Below, piece by piece: positions 26,912-34,809 of a stretch of 64,000 bases of DNA. The notes below the pieces were generated by a model. The model saw nothing but the letters and a program-made list of their open reading frames with translations. It had not been told where the DNA came from and did no database searches. Location: NCBI RefSeq assembly GCF_004125265.1, contig NZ_RDTE01000003.1, forward strand, positions 7,502,001 through 7,566,000, written 5' to 3'. This stretch comes from Streptomyces lydicus (GTDB taxonomy: Bacteria > Actinomycetota > Actinomycetes > Streptomycetales > Streptomycetaceae). Each line of letters opens with the position of its first letter. Positions within the stretch are counted from its first letter, which is position 1. The translations under genes were made by a program, and so were the position numbers.

Positions 26912-26949
26912 CGAAGCCCCCGATCACGGGGGAACAACCGGGGGCTTCG
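26912..26949 (-). terminator. Strong hairpin between the kinase-like and EccA-like genes
   Basis: CGAAGCCCCCG (26912-26922) pairs perfectly with CGGGGGCTTCG (26939-26949), with a 16-nt loop. It lies about 150 bp past the end of the P-loop gene at 27101 and 290 bp before the EccA-like start. The rest of 26625-27100 holds no convincing gene; a TTGACC at about 27009-27014 on the minus strand could be the -35 of the EccA-like promoter, which would put the hairpin in its leader. Confidence 0.6.
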
Positions 26950-27100
26950 CATCTGCGGGCGGTCCGTAGAACCGCACATTGAGAACGTAAGTCCTGTACG
27001 CCCCCCAGGTCAAGCCGAGTTGGGGCACTCGGCGGGACCCTGTCGGCGCCTTTCGGCCCGCCGGCCGCCGTCCACTACGGAGCGTGAGATCTGGGGCCGG

Positions 27101-27685
27101 TCAGGGCGTCGCGGGCGGTCCCATGAGCACCTCGTATCCCATCTGCTTCTGGCGCACCAGGAAGTCGGCATACGGACGCGAAGGATCCGCTGCGAAGTGC
27201 GCGCGCTCCGCCGGAATCCAGCCACTCCAGAACGCGGCGAGCCCCGGTCCGTCCCGGAGCCGCCCCCTTTCCCAGGAGTGCTCGCGCGCCAGTTCCATCC
27301 ACACCAGGGACGCCAGAGACGGGCGCAGCGCCCGCCGCCCCGCGCCCACGCCCTCGACCAGCACCAGCGGCGCGGGCGCCAGCTCCCGCACCTCGGTGAA
27401 CTCCCCGCGCACCCAGTCGTAGACGCCGTAGTGCGCCGTCTCGCCCCGGGACAGCGGCTGGAGGATCTGGCGGGCGAACCGCTCACTCCAGGCGAACAGC
27501 TCCTCATGGGTGGCGAGGTCATCGGTGTGCACCACCGGCGCACCACCCAGCGCATCGGCCAGCCGGCCGGCGAACGTGCTCTTGCCCGATCCGGCATGCC
27601 CGTCCACCGCGATCAGCCGCACCGGCCCGCAGGACGGCGGCACGGCGCGCAGCCGGGCGGCGAGCAAAGCCAGATCACGATCCAT
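27101..27685 (-). CDS. Uridine kinase-like P-loop protein
   Basis: A 194-residue soluble NTPase. RLIAVDGHAGSGKSTFAGRLADAL carries the Walker A motif GHAGSGKST, followed by VVHTDDLATHEELFAW, GVYDWVRGEF, PLVLVEGVGAGRRAL and WMELAREHSWERGRLRDG. This is the layout of actinobacterial uridine kinase-like proteins annotated as ATP-binding. The phosphate acceptor is unknown. I chose ATG 27685; longer readings run into low-complexity sequence. Confidence 0.8.
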   Translation of the reverse strand: MDRDLALLAARLRAVPPSCGPVRLIAVDGHAGSGKSTFAGRLADALGGAPVVHTDDLATHEELFAWSERFARQILQPLSRGETAHYGVYDWVRGEFTEVRELAPAPLVLVEGVGAGRRALRPSLASLVWMELAREHSWERGRLRDGPGLAAFWSGWIPAERAHFAADPSRPYADFLVRQKQMGYEVLMGPPATP

Positions 27686-27890
27686 TGCGCCAGCGTACGT
27701 GCGGGGGCCCGGACCCTCCGCGCGCCAGTGGTCCACACCAATATTCCTCGGGCGACGCGCGTCGCAGCGCCTTCCGAAGCGGGCCGGAAACGGCAATAGT
27801 TGAGCCACTGCTGATCCGCCCGTGCCCGCCCGCGGCCCCGGCCCGACCTCCCGCACCCATGCGTACGCATCCGACTGGGGGACCTCCACC

Positions 27891-29291
27891 ATGACCAGCT
27901 CCGCGCCCCGGCGCACCGTCCTGGCCGCCGCGCTCGCCGCCGCTGCGGGTGTCGCCACCCCCTCGGCGCAGGCCGCCGACGCGTCGCGCAGCCCCGCAGC
28001 GGGTACCGCCGCCCCGGCCCGCACTCCGGAAGCCTCCGCCCGCCCACCGAAGAGCCTCGTGGACTATCACGCCTGGACCACCACAGCCGACTGGCGCAGG
28101 GGCCGCGGCAAGGGCACGGCCCTCGCGCCCGGCGCCCGGCCGGGCATCCGCCTGGCGCACCCGGTCGGCACCTTGGACTACCGGGACCCGCACACCGGCA
28201 GGTCCGCCACCTGGGAGTACGCCACCTGGACGGCGCCGGTCCACCGTCTTGCGGTGCCGGCCACCGAGGTCGTCGCCTCCTGGAACGCGCACACCCCGCC
28301 CGGCACATGGATCGCCGTCGAACTGCGCGGCACCTACACCGACGGCGGCCGCACCCCCTGGTACGTCATGGGCCGCTGGACCTCAGGCGACAGCGACGCC
28401 GACATCCGGCGTACCTCCGTCGACGGCCAGAAGGACGGCAAGAGCAGCATCTCGACCGACACCTTCGCCATCGACACCCCGGCGAGCGGCCTCCATCTGA
28501 CCTCCTACGAGCTCCGCGTCACCCTCTACCGCAAGCCCGGTGGCAGCGTCACCCCCACCGTCTGGCGGCTGGGCGCCATGGGCTCGGACCTCCCCGACCG
28601 CTTCGAGGTGCCGGCGTCCACCCCCGGCCTCGTCGGCCGCGAGCTGACCGTTCCGCGCTACTCGCAGGAGATCCACAAGGGGCAGTACCCGGAGTACGAC
28701 AACGGGGGCGAGGCCTGGTGCAGCCCGACCTCCACCCAGATGATCGTCGAATACTGGGGCCGCAAGCCCACCCGGCAGCAGCTCTCCTGGGTCAACCCCG
28801 ACTACGCCGACCCCCAGGTCTGCCACGCCGCTCGCTACACCTTCGACTACCAGTACGACGGCTGCGGCAACTGGCCCTTCAACGCCGCCTACGCCGCCAC
28901 CTACCGGGACCTGCAGGGCCTCGTCACCCGGCTCTCCTCCCTCACGGACGCCGAACGCCTCATCCACGCAGGCATCCCGGTCATCACGTCCCAGTCCTTC
29001 CTGAAAACCGAACTCGACGGCGCGGGCTACGGCACCGCCGGCCACCTGATGACCATCGTCGGCTTCACCAAGGACGGCGACGTCATCGCCAACGACCCCG
29101 CCTCGCCGGACGACGCCACGGTCCGGCACGTGTACAAGCGCCGGCAGTTCGAGAACATCTGGCTGCGCACCAAGCGCCACGATGCAAACGGCCAGGTCAG
29201 GAGCGGTTCGGGAGGGGTCTGTTACCTCTACTTCCCGGCTGAGCCGGCACCAACTCAGCACCGGGTACTCGCGGAGCTGGGAATCCGCTGA
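27891..29291 (+). CDS. Secreted peptidase C39-like family protein
   Basis: A 466-residue protein with a twin-arginine-like signal (SAPRRTVLAAALAAAAGVATP, cleavage near AQAA). The middle is a beta-rich domain. The C-terminal Peptidase_C39_2 domain has Cys in GGEAWCSPTSTQMIVEYWG, His in GHLMTIVGF and the acidic position in ANDPASPDD, a papain-like triad. It presumably acts outside the cell. The last 50 codons lie within a 93-bp repeat that recurs at 33369, and sequence after the repeat appears to come from an integrated element that restores a full-length end (PTQHRVLAELGIR). Confidence 0.85.
   Translation: MTSSAPRRTVLAAALAAAAGVATPSAQAADASRSPAAGTAAPARTPEASARPPKSLVDYHAWTTTADWRRGRGKGTALAPGARPGIRLAHPVGTLDYRDPHTGRSATWEYATWTAPVHRLAVPATEVVASWNAHTPPGTWIAVELRGTYTDGGRTPWYVMGRWTSGDSDADIRRTSVDGQKDGKSSISTDTFAIDTPASGLHLTSYELRVTLYRKPGGSVTPTVWRLGAMGSDLPDRFEVPASTPGLVGRELTVPRYSQEIHKGQYPEYDNGGEAWCSPTSTQMIVEYWGRKPTRQQLSWVNPDYADPQVCHAARYTFDYQYDGCGNWPFNAAYAATYRDLQGLVTRLSSLTDAERLIHAGIPVITSQSFLKTELDGAGYGTAGHLMTIVGFTKDGDVIANDPASPDDATVRHVYKRRQFENIWLRTKRHDANGQVRSGSGGVCYLYFPAEPAPTQHRVLAELGIR
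29147..29239. repeat. Left direct repeat, candidate attL
   Basis: It begins GTTCGAGAACATCTGGCTG and ends in CTACTTCCCGGC, and is coding in the C39 frame. It is 91/93 identical to 33369-33461. Sequence to its left is host gene and sequence to its right is element. Confidence 0.7.
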
Positions 29292-29493
29292 GCATGTGCA
29301 CCCCGAAGGTGGCCTCGATGACCTGACGGCAGCGGTCACTGCCGTCGAGGGTGAGGTGGCCGTACCGGTCCACCGTGATCTTGATGGAGCTGTGGCCCAT
29401 CCATCGCGAGACCTCGTGGATGGGCACGCCATTGCTCAGGGTTACGGTGGCCCACTTGTGCCGCAGGTCGTGGGGTTTGTAGCGGGGGAGCAC
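29197..29493 (-). pseudogene. Truncated tyrosine integrase, C-terminal part
   Basis: A 98-residue remnant of a phage-type integrase. PHDLRHKWATVTLSNGV has the HxLRH box, EVSRWMGHSSIKITVDRYGH has the second conserved His and the nucleophilic Tyr. The N-terminal core-binding and arm-binding domains are missing; upstream sequence beyond about 29500 belongs to another gene. The C-terminal tail is encoded by the att repeat itself, as expected if int adjoins the attachment site. Confidence 0.82.
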
Positions 29494-29559
29494 GATGCTC
29501 GGACATCGCCGACGGGGTGGCGCGGCAAGGGAGATTGAAGTGCCACCCCTCCGCGTGGC

Positions 29560-30309
29560 TCACGCCCCCTCCCACGCCCGCCTGATCAGCGGCACGGCCT
29601 TCTCCGGGTCGGCTGCCGAGGCGAGGCGCACCTCCAGGTCCCCGGTCCCGAGGTGCCCGATGCCGCGCATGTCCCGCGTGAAGCCCTCCTCCAGCGTGAC
29701 GGTGTCCGGGTCGAGTCTGAGAGAGACCAGGATCGCCGCGTGCTTCGAACGGAAGATCACCGATGCCACGTTCACCAGCCGCCGGTAGGCGATCTAGTGC
29801 CGCAGAGGCGCCACCTCGACCTCGCCCCACGCCGTCAGAGCGTCGTCCGGCTCCGCGTACAGGTCCCGCAGGCACTCAGGGACGAGACCAGGAGCCACCA
29901 GAACCGGTGCCGCCGGCGTGCTGTCGATCGCCGCGTCCCGCTCCCGGTTCCGCCGCGACGAAGCGGCGCTCGGCGACCCAGGCGAAGAGTCCACGAGCAG
30001 CAGGCTCAGCAAGTCCCCCTCGAAGACGCGGTAGTGCACCAGATCGATCCGCTCGGGCAGCCGCTGCACGGCCACACGGTCGTGATGGGAGAAGCCGGCC
30101 GCGATGCAGACCATCCGCGGTCGACGCCAGTCGATCGACTCGGCGGCCTCTGCGCCCAGCACCCTCCGGACAAGCGCCTCGAATTCGTGGTGTGCCGAAT
30201 CCAGCCAGGACAGGTAGGAGACGGCCTGCGACAGCACCCCACTATCAGCGCCCTTCTTGAACTCGACTTTACCGACCGCAGGAGCTCGGGCGTCGACTCT
30301 GAACTGCAA
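29560..30309 (-). pseudogene. DUF91/DUF5655-type nuclease-like gene with in-frame stop
   Basis: Two open frames in the same phase are separated by a single TAG (29794-29796). The first (30309-29797) has a PD-(D/E)XK-like segment, AVGKVEFKKGADSGVLSQAVSYLSW and RPRMVCIAAGFSHHDRVAV. The second resumes IAYRRLVNVASVIFRSKHAAILVSL and GEGFTRDMRGIGHLGTGD-like sequence ending LIRRAWEGA, the DUF5655 fold. COG3586 proteins join exactly these two parts. The expected residue at the stop is probably Tyr (TAC to TAG). The N-terminus also lacks a good start, so I call it a pseudogene. Confidence 0.7.
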
Positions 30310-30496
30310 AAATTCATGGACTGCATGTCTGTGACGGCGAGTCAGTACCTCATGAAATCAGGGAATGCTCAGCATGGCCGACTGGCAGTGGAGCGTTTCA
30401 CTGGTGAACGCGACGCGTGATCTCCAGCGGGTTCCGGTGCATCGTCGTACGGCCGGGCGAGGTAGCTGATGCTGCAGGGGTAGGTCTGTTGCGGCG

Positions 30497-31078
30497 TCAC
30501 TGCCTGTCGGTTTCACCGCTGGGGGCCGTCGGGGGGCCTTCGTGTCGCGGTGGTTCCTCAGTCGGGAAGAAGATTGCACTCACCAGGTGGGGCTTGCGGC
30601 CCGGTGCGGGCCCGTTGCCCGCCCGTGACGCGAAGGAATGACGCAACTCGCCGATCATCTCGGTGAGTTCGTCGGGGCTGAGCCAGAGGGTGCCCTGCCG
30701 GTAGCCGACAGAGTCGGCGTACGGGTCGGTTCCTGGCCGGTCGAGGTAGGCGTTGAACTCGGCGAGCAGGGCGGCCATGGCGGCGGCGAAACCGCGACGG
30801 TGGTCGTCCAGGGACATCGACGCGCCCGCCTCGGGGCCGATCACCATCCGGTCTCGGCGCAGTCGGTAACGCCGCTCCACTGCACCGCGCACCCGCTGCT
30901 CGCCCACCACCTCCAGCACTCCCCCCTCGGCCAGCAGGCCGACGTGCCGATACACGGTGGTCTTGGGGACATCGGGCAGCGCCGCACACAACTCGGCGGT
31001 AGTGCGCGTCCGCTCACCGGACATGGCGTAGGTGATGCGTAGCCGCACCGGGTGCAGCAGCAAGTCGAGAGTGTCCAC
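30497..31078 (-). CDS. Winged-helix transcriptional regulator
   Basis: A 193-residue ArsR-like (HTH_20) regulator. VDTLDLLLHPVRLRITYAM and TTAELCAALPDVPKTTVYRHVGLLAEGGVLEVV form the DNA-binding domain (residues 1-75); the rest is a helical effector domain. GTG 31078 fits the family start. It is divergent from the erythromycin esterase with 61 bp between starts, which contain a perfect palindrome. It most likely represses the esterase and itself. Confidence 0.82.
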   Translation of the reverse strand: MDTLDLLLHPVRLRITYAMSGERTRTTAELCAALPDVPKTTVYRHVGLLAEGGVLEVVGEQRVRGAVERRYRLRRDRMVIGPEAGASMSLDDHRRGFAAAMAALLAEFNAYLDRPGTDPYADSVGYRQGTLWLSPDELTEMIGELRHSFASRAGNGPAPGRKPHLVSAIFFPTEEPPRHEGPPTAPSGETDRQ

Positions 31079-31104
31079 CCCGCAATGATCCCATATCTGG
31101 TAAC

Positions 31105-31122
31105 GTTCCCAAAGTTGGGAAC
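31105..31122. promoter_or_regulatory. Operator of the esterase/regulator divergon
   Basis: GTTCCCAA and TTGGGAAC form a perfect 8-bp inverted repeat around AG, between the two divergent starts. A dimeric winged-helix protein would fit it. Confidence 0.68.
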
Positions 31123-31139
31123 AGTGAAGGGGGAGAGAA

Positions 31140-32462
31140 GTGACCACGAACAACTCACCGGCTCCGGCTCGGCTGAGCACCGAGGCGTTACGGCCATTGC
31201 GAACGCTGGACCCGGACGGGCCGCAGGAGGATCTGGCATGGCTGGATGAGGCGATCGGCGACGCGAGGGTGGTGGCGATCGGCGAGAACGCGCACTACAA
31301 CCGCGAGTCCTACCAGCTGCGCCACCGCCTGATGCGGTACCTGGTCGAGCGGCACGGGTTCGGCGCCTACGCGATGGAGTCCGGATTCGTCGAGGGAAGG
31401 CTGACCGACGAATGGATCCGCGGCGGACAGGGCCGGCCCGGCGACGTCATGGCGAACGGCATGACCTCGCTGATGGGGCTGTGGACCGAGATGCGGGCCC
31501 ATCTGGAGTGGATGCGGCAGCACAATCTCGGTTCCGCCGGGCCGGTTGGCTTCTACGGCATCGACCTGTCCGGCTCGAACGTCTCCCTGCTACCCGGCCT
31601 CGATGCCGTCATCGCCTACCTCGCACACGCGGACCCTGAGTTCGAGATGGATCCGAGGATCCGTGAGACGGCCTCGGCCTTCGCGGCGCCGTCCGCGTTC
31701 TCCCTTTCCCAGTCCGTCGCCGCCCATGAACAGCTCGCGCCTGAGCAACGGGATGCGTTGACAGCAGGACTGGCCGACCTCACCGCGCGGATGGAGGGAC
31801 GACGCCTGGACTACCGGCAGCGCACGACTGCCGACGTCTACGAGCGCGCGCTGCGCTCGCTGCGTCTGACCGTCGCCATTGACGCCAACGCCCGCGCGAT
31901 ATCCCGCGGTGACTGGGACAGCGTGTTCTTCAACCGCGACGCCGCGATCGCGGACACCGTCGAATGGATCCTGCACCGGGAGGACCGGATCGTTCTGGCC
32001 GCCCATAACGGCCACATCCAGCGCTGGCCCGCCCACTGGCCAGGCGCGTCTCCTGCGGCGTCGATGGGCATGCACCTCGCTGACCGGATCGGCGAGGACT
32101 TCCTGGTCATCGGCATCACCAACGGCACGGGCCAAACCCTCAACGCGGGAGCCGATTTCTACGACGGCAAGCTCTTCACCGACCTGGAGCCACCCCGGCC
32201 CGGCAGCCTCGACGCGCTCATGGCCGCCAGCGGTGACGGACCCTTCGCCACCGACCTGCGGCGGCTGTCACCGGCCGACACCGAGGCCGTTCGGACCATC
32301 TCCCAGCAGCGTCTCGGCACTCTCTACTGCGATGTGAGCCCCCTGGACGCCTATGACGTCATCGTCCACCTCTCCCACGTCACCGCCGCCGAACCCGACG
32401 ACGCTGCCCTCGCCAACGCGCCGCACGACGTACAGAAGGCTTTCTCCCAGTGGAAGCCGTGA
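31140..32462 (+). CDS. Erythromycin esterase family protein
   Basis: A 440-residue soluble enzyme of the Ere family. RVVAIGENAHYNRESYQLRHRLMRYL contains the conserved GExxH catalytic segment; AYAMESGFVEG, GFYGIDLSGSN, VFFNRDAAIADTVEWIL and RIVLAAHNGHIQRWP (second conserved His) follow in order. Characterised members hydrolyse the macrolide lactone ring; many distant members are untested, so resistance is inferred. GTG 31140 has GGGGGAGAG just upstream. It is intact inside an otherwise decayed element and has its own regulator, which suggests recent selection. Confidence 0.85.
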   Translation: MTTNNSPAPARLSTEALRPLRTLDPDGPQEDLAWLDEAIGDARVVAIGENAHYNRESYQLRHRLMRYLVERHGFGAYAMESGFVEGRLTDEWIRGGQGRPGDVMANGMTSLMGLWTEMRAHLEWMRQHNLGSAGPVGFYGIDLSGSNVSLLPGLDAVIAYLAHADPEFEMDPRIRETASAFAAPSAFSLSQSVAAHEQLAPEQRDALTAGLADLTARMEGRRLDYRQRTTADVYERALRSLRLTVAIDANARAISRGDWDSVFFNRDAAIADTVEWILHREDRIVLAAHNGHIQRWPAHWPGASPAASMGMHLADRIGEDFLVIGITNGTGQTLNAGADFYDGKLFTDLEPPRPGSLDALMAASGDGPFATDLRRLSPADTEAVRTISQQRLGTLYCDVSPLDAYDVIVHLSHVTAAEPDDAALANAPHDVQKAFSQWKP

Positions 32463-32622
32463 TGACCCTGCTCCAGCGGGAGCCGACGTAACCAACGCGC
32501 TTCTGGACGGCCCGGCCACCGGGGCTTCCATTCGGGTGGTCCGTGCAGCGGATTGGCAGCAGGCTGAAAGGGACGCGCGGATCCATCCGGATCCTCGTTC
32601 TCGGCTCGGGCGGAGGTGCCGT

Positions 32623-32904
32623 ATGAGCACGTGGCCGGCCACGCTGCCACGCCTGCCGCCGCTGGTGACGCTTCCCGGCGTCTACCTGCCACAGCGCGAC
32701 ACGCAGCTCCTGTTGCGTGCCCTGTACCGCGAAGGGGTGGGGGCAGGCGGCGAACTCAGGCTGACCTTGGGGCGAATCGGCTCGGGACCAACCCCGCGGG
32801 TGCGGCTATCACCGAGACATGGCGTACCGCATGGACGCGTAGATGGGACCAAGCCCGCGGGTGCAGGGAGCGTACAACCCGGTTGCGGTTCTCCTGGTAC
32901 TTGA
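32623..32904 (+). pseudogene. Truncated HemK2-like methyltransferase, 5' end
   Basis: A good GGAGGT site (32612-32617) precedes ATG 32623. The first 45 codons read like the N-terminus of a HemK2/MTQ2-type methyltransferase (LPPLVTLPGVYLPQRDTQLLL followed by ALYREG), but the SAM-binding glycine motif never appears. After about 32760 the frame runs into repeats and unrelated sequence. I read it as a gene cut by the insertion or rearrangement that created the right part of the element. Confidence 0.5.
32784..32864. repeat. Pair of 20-bp direct repeats
   Basis: GGGACCAACCCCGCGGGTGC at 32784-32803 recurs with one change at 32845-32864, 61 bp apart. It lies just outside the excisionase gene and could be integrase/excisionase arm sites or iterons. 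Confidence 0.55.
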
Positions 32905-32907
32905 CGT

Positions 32908-33078
32908 TCATGCGGTCTGTTCGCGGCAATTTTCTTCCAGCCAGACCTTGACCTCGTTGGGCCAGAACCGCAGTTGTTGGCCCATGCGAAAGCTGGGGAT
33001 GGCCCGCTTCTCGTGATTGTCGTAAACCCAGGAGGTGGGCTTTCCGAGAAAGTTTGCCAGAGCCAGCACGGTCCACAT
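32908..33078 (-). CDS. xis: Excisionase-like helix-turn-helix protein
   Basis: A 56-residue protein. VLALANFLGKPTSWVYDNHE is the MerR-like recognition helix region of the excisionase family, and MGQQLRFWPNEVKVWLEENC is the typical wing (LRFxxxEVxxWLE). ATG 33078 is the first usable start. In intact actinobacterial elements xis lies immediately upstream of int on the same strand. Here the strands agree but 3.4 kb of unrelated cargo separates it from the integrase remnant. Confidence 0.75.
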   Translation of the reverse strand: MWTVLALANFLGKPTSWVYDNHEKRAIPSFRMGQQLRFWPNEVKVWLEENCREQTA

Positions 33079-33368
33079 TCTTGATCCATCGTTGGGAGAG
33101 ACGAGCGCGGGCGCCGAGGTGACGCGTAGTCAAGTTTGCGCATCTTGCCTGTCGCAGTGCTGTCCGCGGTTCGGCCTCAGTGCCAGAAGCCAGCACCGAT
33201 CCAGCGCAACGCCCCCGAACGGACTGGAAGGGGCGGCAGCGGAACTCAGTACAAACTCAGCACGAACTCAGCACGGTCCGGCTCGGGCTCGTTCGAGGCG
33301 AACGAGCCCGAGCCGTTGACCTGCATGTTTGTCATCGCCTCTGGCGTCTGCTGTCTGTCCGCCTCCCC

Positions 33369-33461
33369 GTTCGAGAACATCTGGCTGCGCACCAAGCGCC
33401 ACGATGCAAACGGCCAGGTCAAGAGCAGTTCGGGAGGGGTCTGTTACCTCTACTTCCCGGC
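33369..33461. repeat. Right direct repeat, candidate attR
   Basis: It is 91/93 identical to 29147-29239. The sequence after it (translating PTPTQRRVLAAV) resembles the C39 gene end PAPTQHRVLAEL, so it probably holds the displaced original 3' end. The 290 bp before it (33079-33368) hold no gene I can support. Confidence 0.7.
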
Positions 33462-33589
33462 AAACCCCACACCCACGCAGCGGCGGGTACTGGCCGCCGT
33501 CAGGTCATCCAGGCCTCGGTCCGCTGCTGGCGTACGGTAGGCGCGCGATTCATCCCCGGTGTCCCTTCGGGAGTGAGGTCTTCCCACTC

Positions 33590-33880
33590 TCACGCTGACA
33601 TGAGGTGAAGGGCGAGGACGGCCTTCACGATGCCTGTGATCCGGTTGGTGCTGCAGCGCAACTTCCGTGGTACGCGCCAGCCCTTGAGCGTGGCCATGGC
33701 CTGCTCGCCGACGCACCGGATCTTGGCGTGGGTGGTGTGGTGGCGACGCTGCCACCGCATGAGGTGGCGTCCCTTGAACGGAACGCGGACGGGGTGGCCG
33801 GCGCCCGGGTACGCCTTGTCAGCCCAGCACTTGAGATCGGCCTGGGCGAGTGCGTCGACGATGCCGTGCTCGCGGGCCGC
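33590..33880 (-). pseudogene. IS5-type transposase C-terminal fragment
   Basis: A frame open from about 33880 to the stop at 33590 reads REHGIVDALAQADLKCWADKAY, PVRVPFKGRHLM, THAKIRCVGEQAMATLKGWR and LRCSTNRITGIVKAVLALH. This is the C-terminal end of a DDE transposase of the IS5-like group found in Streptomyces (the E-containing VEQAIATLK box). The N-terminal two thirds are absent and there is no start. Confidence 0.75.
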
Positions 33881-33929
33881 TGGCTTTGTTCATGAGAACG
33901 AACAGCAGATGTTCACGACTTCGGGAGGC
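33880..33929. repeat. Left 50-bp inverted repeat
   Basis: It begins CTGGCTTTGTTCATGAGAAC and is the reverse complement of 36809-36858 with two differences. It abuts the transposase fragment on its outer side. The pair encloses tetR, the MFS gene and the cupin gene. Confidence 0.75.
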
Positions 33930-34071
33930 GCCCAGGCACGTAGAGGATTCGAACGCTGCGTGAGCTTCGCCCCGCGACGCGGCTGCCGGGCCGACTGCGT
34001 CAGAGTCGTACGGGCAGCCGGGACGAAGGAATTGAACGGTCATCCAGCTGCGGGCTCCTCGCTCGCGGTGG

Positions 34072-34740
34072 TCAGCGCGTGACGAGCAGGCCTTGTACGA
34101 GCGCGCGAAGGCCGTCGGGGTAGGTGTTCTCGGCGGTCAGCGGGGCCCAGCGGTCGGCGACCTGGGACAGGCGGGGCAGTTCGTCCGGATCGATGTCGGC
34201 GAAGACCTGCTCGCGGTAGGTGGGCCGGTCCCCGTCCGCACGCCGTCGGGCCGCCGTCGTGCGGACCACGATCTCCCCAACGGTGTAGTACCAGATGGTG
34301 CGGTATCCGTGCACCGCCTGCTCCGGGGTCAGTCCGCCGTCAGCCAGGCCGTCGACGATCTGCTCGACGAACCACAGCGCGGACCCGGACATGAGGTCGT
34401 CGGAGGTCAGTACCTCCACGATCCAGGGACAGGCGGCGAGCGCCGCGTGGAGCGCGGCCGCTGCGGTGACGACCCGCTCACGGGGCTCGGCAGGAAGATC
34501 CGGGCGGCGCAGGGCGTGCGTGGCGTAGTCGTCCAGGAGCAGGACGAGCAGTTCCTCCTTGTTGCGCACATGGTGGTAGAGCGCCATCGGTGTGCTGCCG
34601 ACCTCCGCGGCCAGCCGCCGCATGGTGAGCCGATCCACACCGTCCGCGTCGACGATACGGCGGGCGGTGGCGACGACCTCCTCGCGGGAGATCCGAGGGG
34701 GGCGTCCCAGGGGTTTGCGTGATGCGGACGGTTGCGGCAT
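34072..34740 (-). CDS. TetR family regulator
   Basis: A 222-residue protein. SREEVVATARRIVDADGVDRLTMRRLAAEVG and PMALYHHVRNKEELLVLLLD form the N-terminal HTH (residues 18-65); the C-terminal domain resembles TetR_C_1 (WIVEVLTSDDLMSGSALWFVEQ). It is divergent from the MFS exporter at 34798 with only 57 bp between starts, and an imperfect palindrome overlaps the MFS start, so it is the likely repressor of that gene. ATG 34740 has GGGGGA upstream. Confidence 0.87.
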   Translation of the reverse strand: MPQPSASRKPLGRPPRISREEVVATARRIVDADGVDRLTMRRLAAEVGSTPMALYHHVRNKEELLVLLLDDYATHALRRPDLPAEPRERVVTAAAALHAALAACPWIVEVLTSDDLMSGSALWFVEQIVDGLADGGLTPEQAVHGYRTIWYYTVGEIVVRTTAARRRADGDRPTYREQVFADIDPDELPRLSQVADRWAPLTAENTYPDGLRALVQGLLVTR

Positions 34741-34787
34741 GGGCTCATCATCCCCCAGGTGTCGACAGCGGAGGTCTTCCGGGGATA

Positions 34788-34809
34788 GTTTTCTTACGTG
34801 TATAAAAAC
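34788..34809. promoter_or_regulatory. Imperfect palindrome over the MFS start, candidate TetR operator
   Basis: The 22-bp segment runs from GTTTT to AAAAC with 16 of 22 symmetric positions and contains the GTG start codon at its centre. Such AT-rich symmetry is rare here and suits binding by the adjacent TetR protein. Confidence 0.45.

Larger units (their letters stand above)
29147..33461. mobile_element. Degenerate integrative element in the 3' end of the C39 gene
   Basis: The segment is bounded by 93-bp direct repeats (29147-29239 and 33369-33461) that differ at only two positions and correspond to the 3' coding end of the C39 peptidase. A tyrosine integrase C-terminus abuts the left repeat and an excisionase-like gene lies near the right one. 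The cargo is a broken DUF91/DUF5655 gene, an erythromycin esterase with regulator, and a truncated methyltransferase. No replication or transfer genes remain. Site-specific integration with gene reconstitution is the simplest explanation. Confidence 0.7.

Noticed and set aside
26900..27014. A possible small RNA of the C-rich two-hairpin type
   Set aside because: Only one strong hairpin is present and its C-runs are in the stem, not the loops, so it does not fit that class.
29336..29875. A 179-codon minus-strand frame overlapping the integrase fragment
   Set aside because: It is Gly/Arg/Pro/His-rich and out of phase with both the integrase and the DUF5655 readings.
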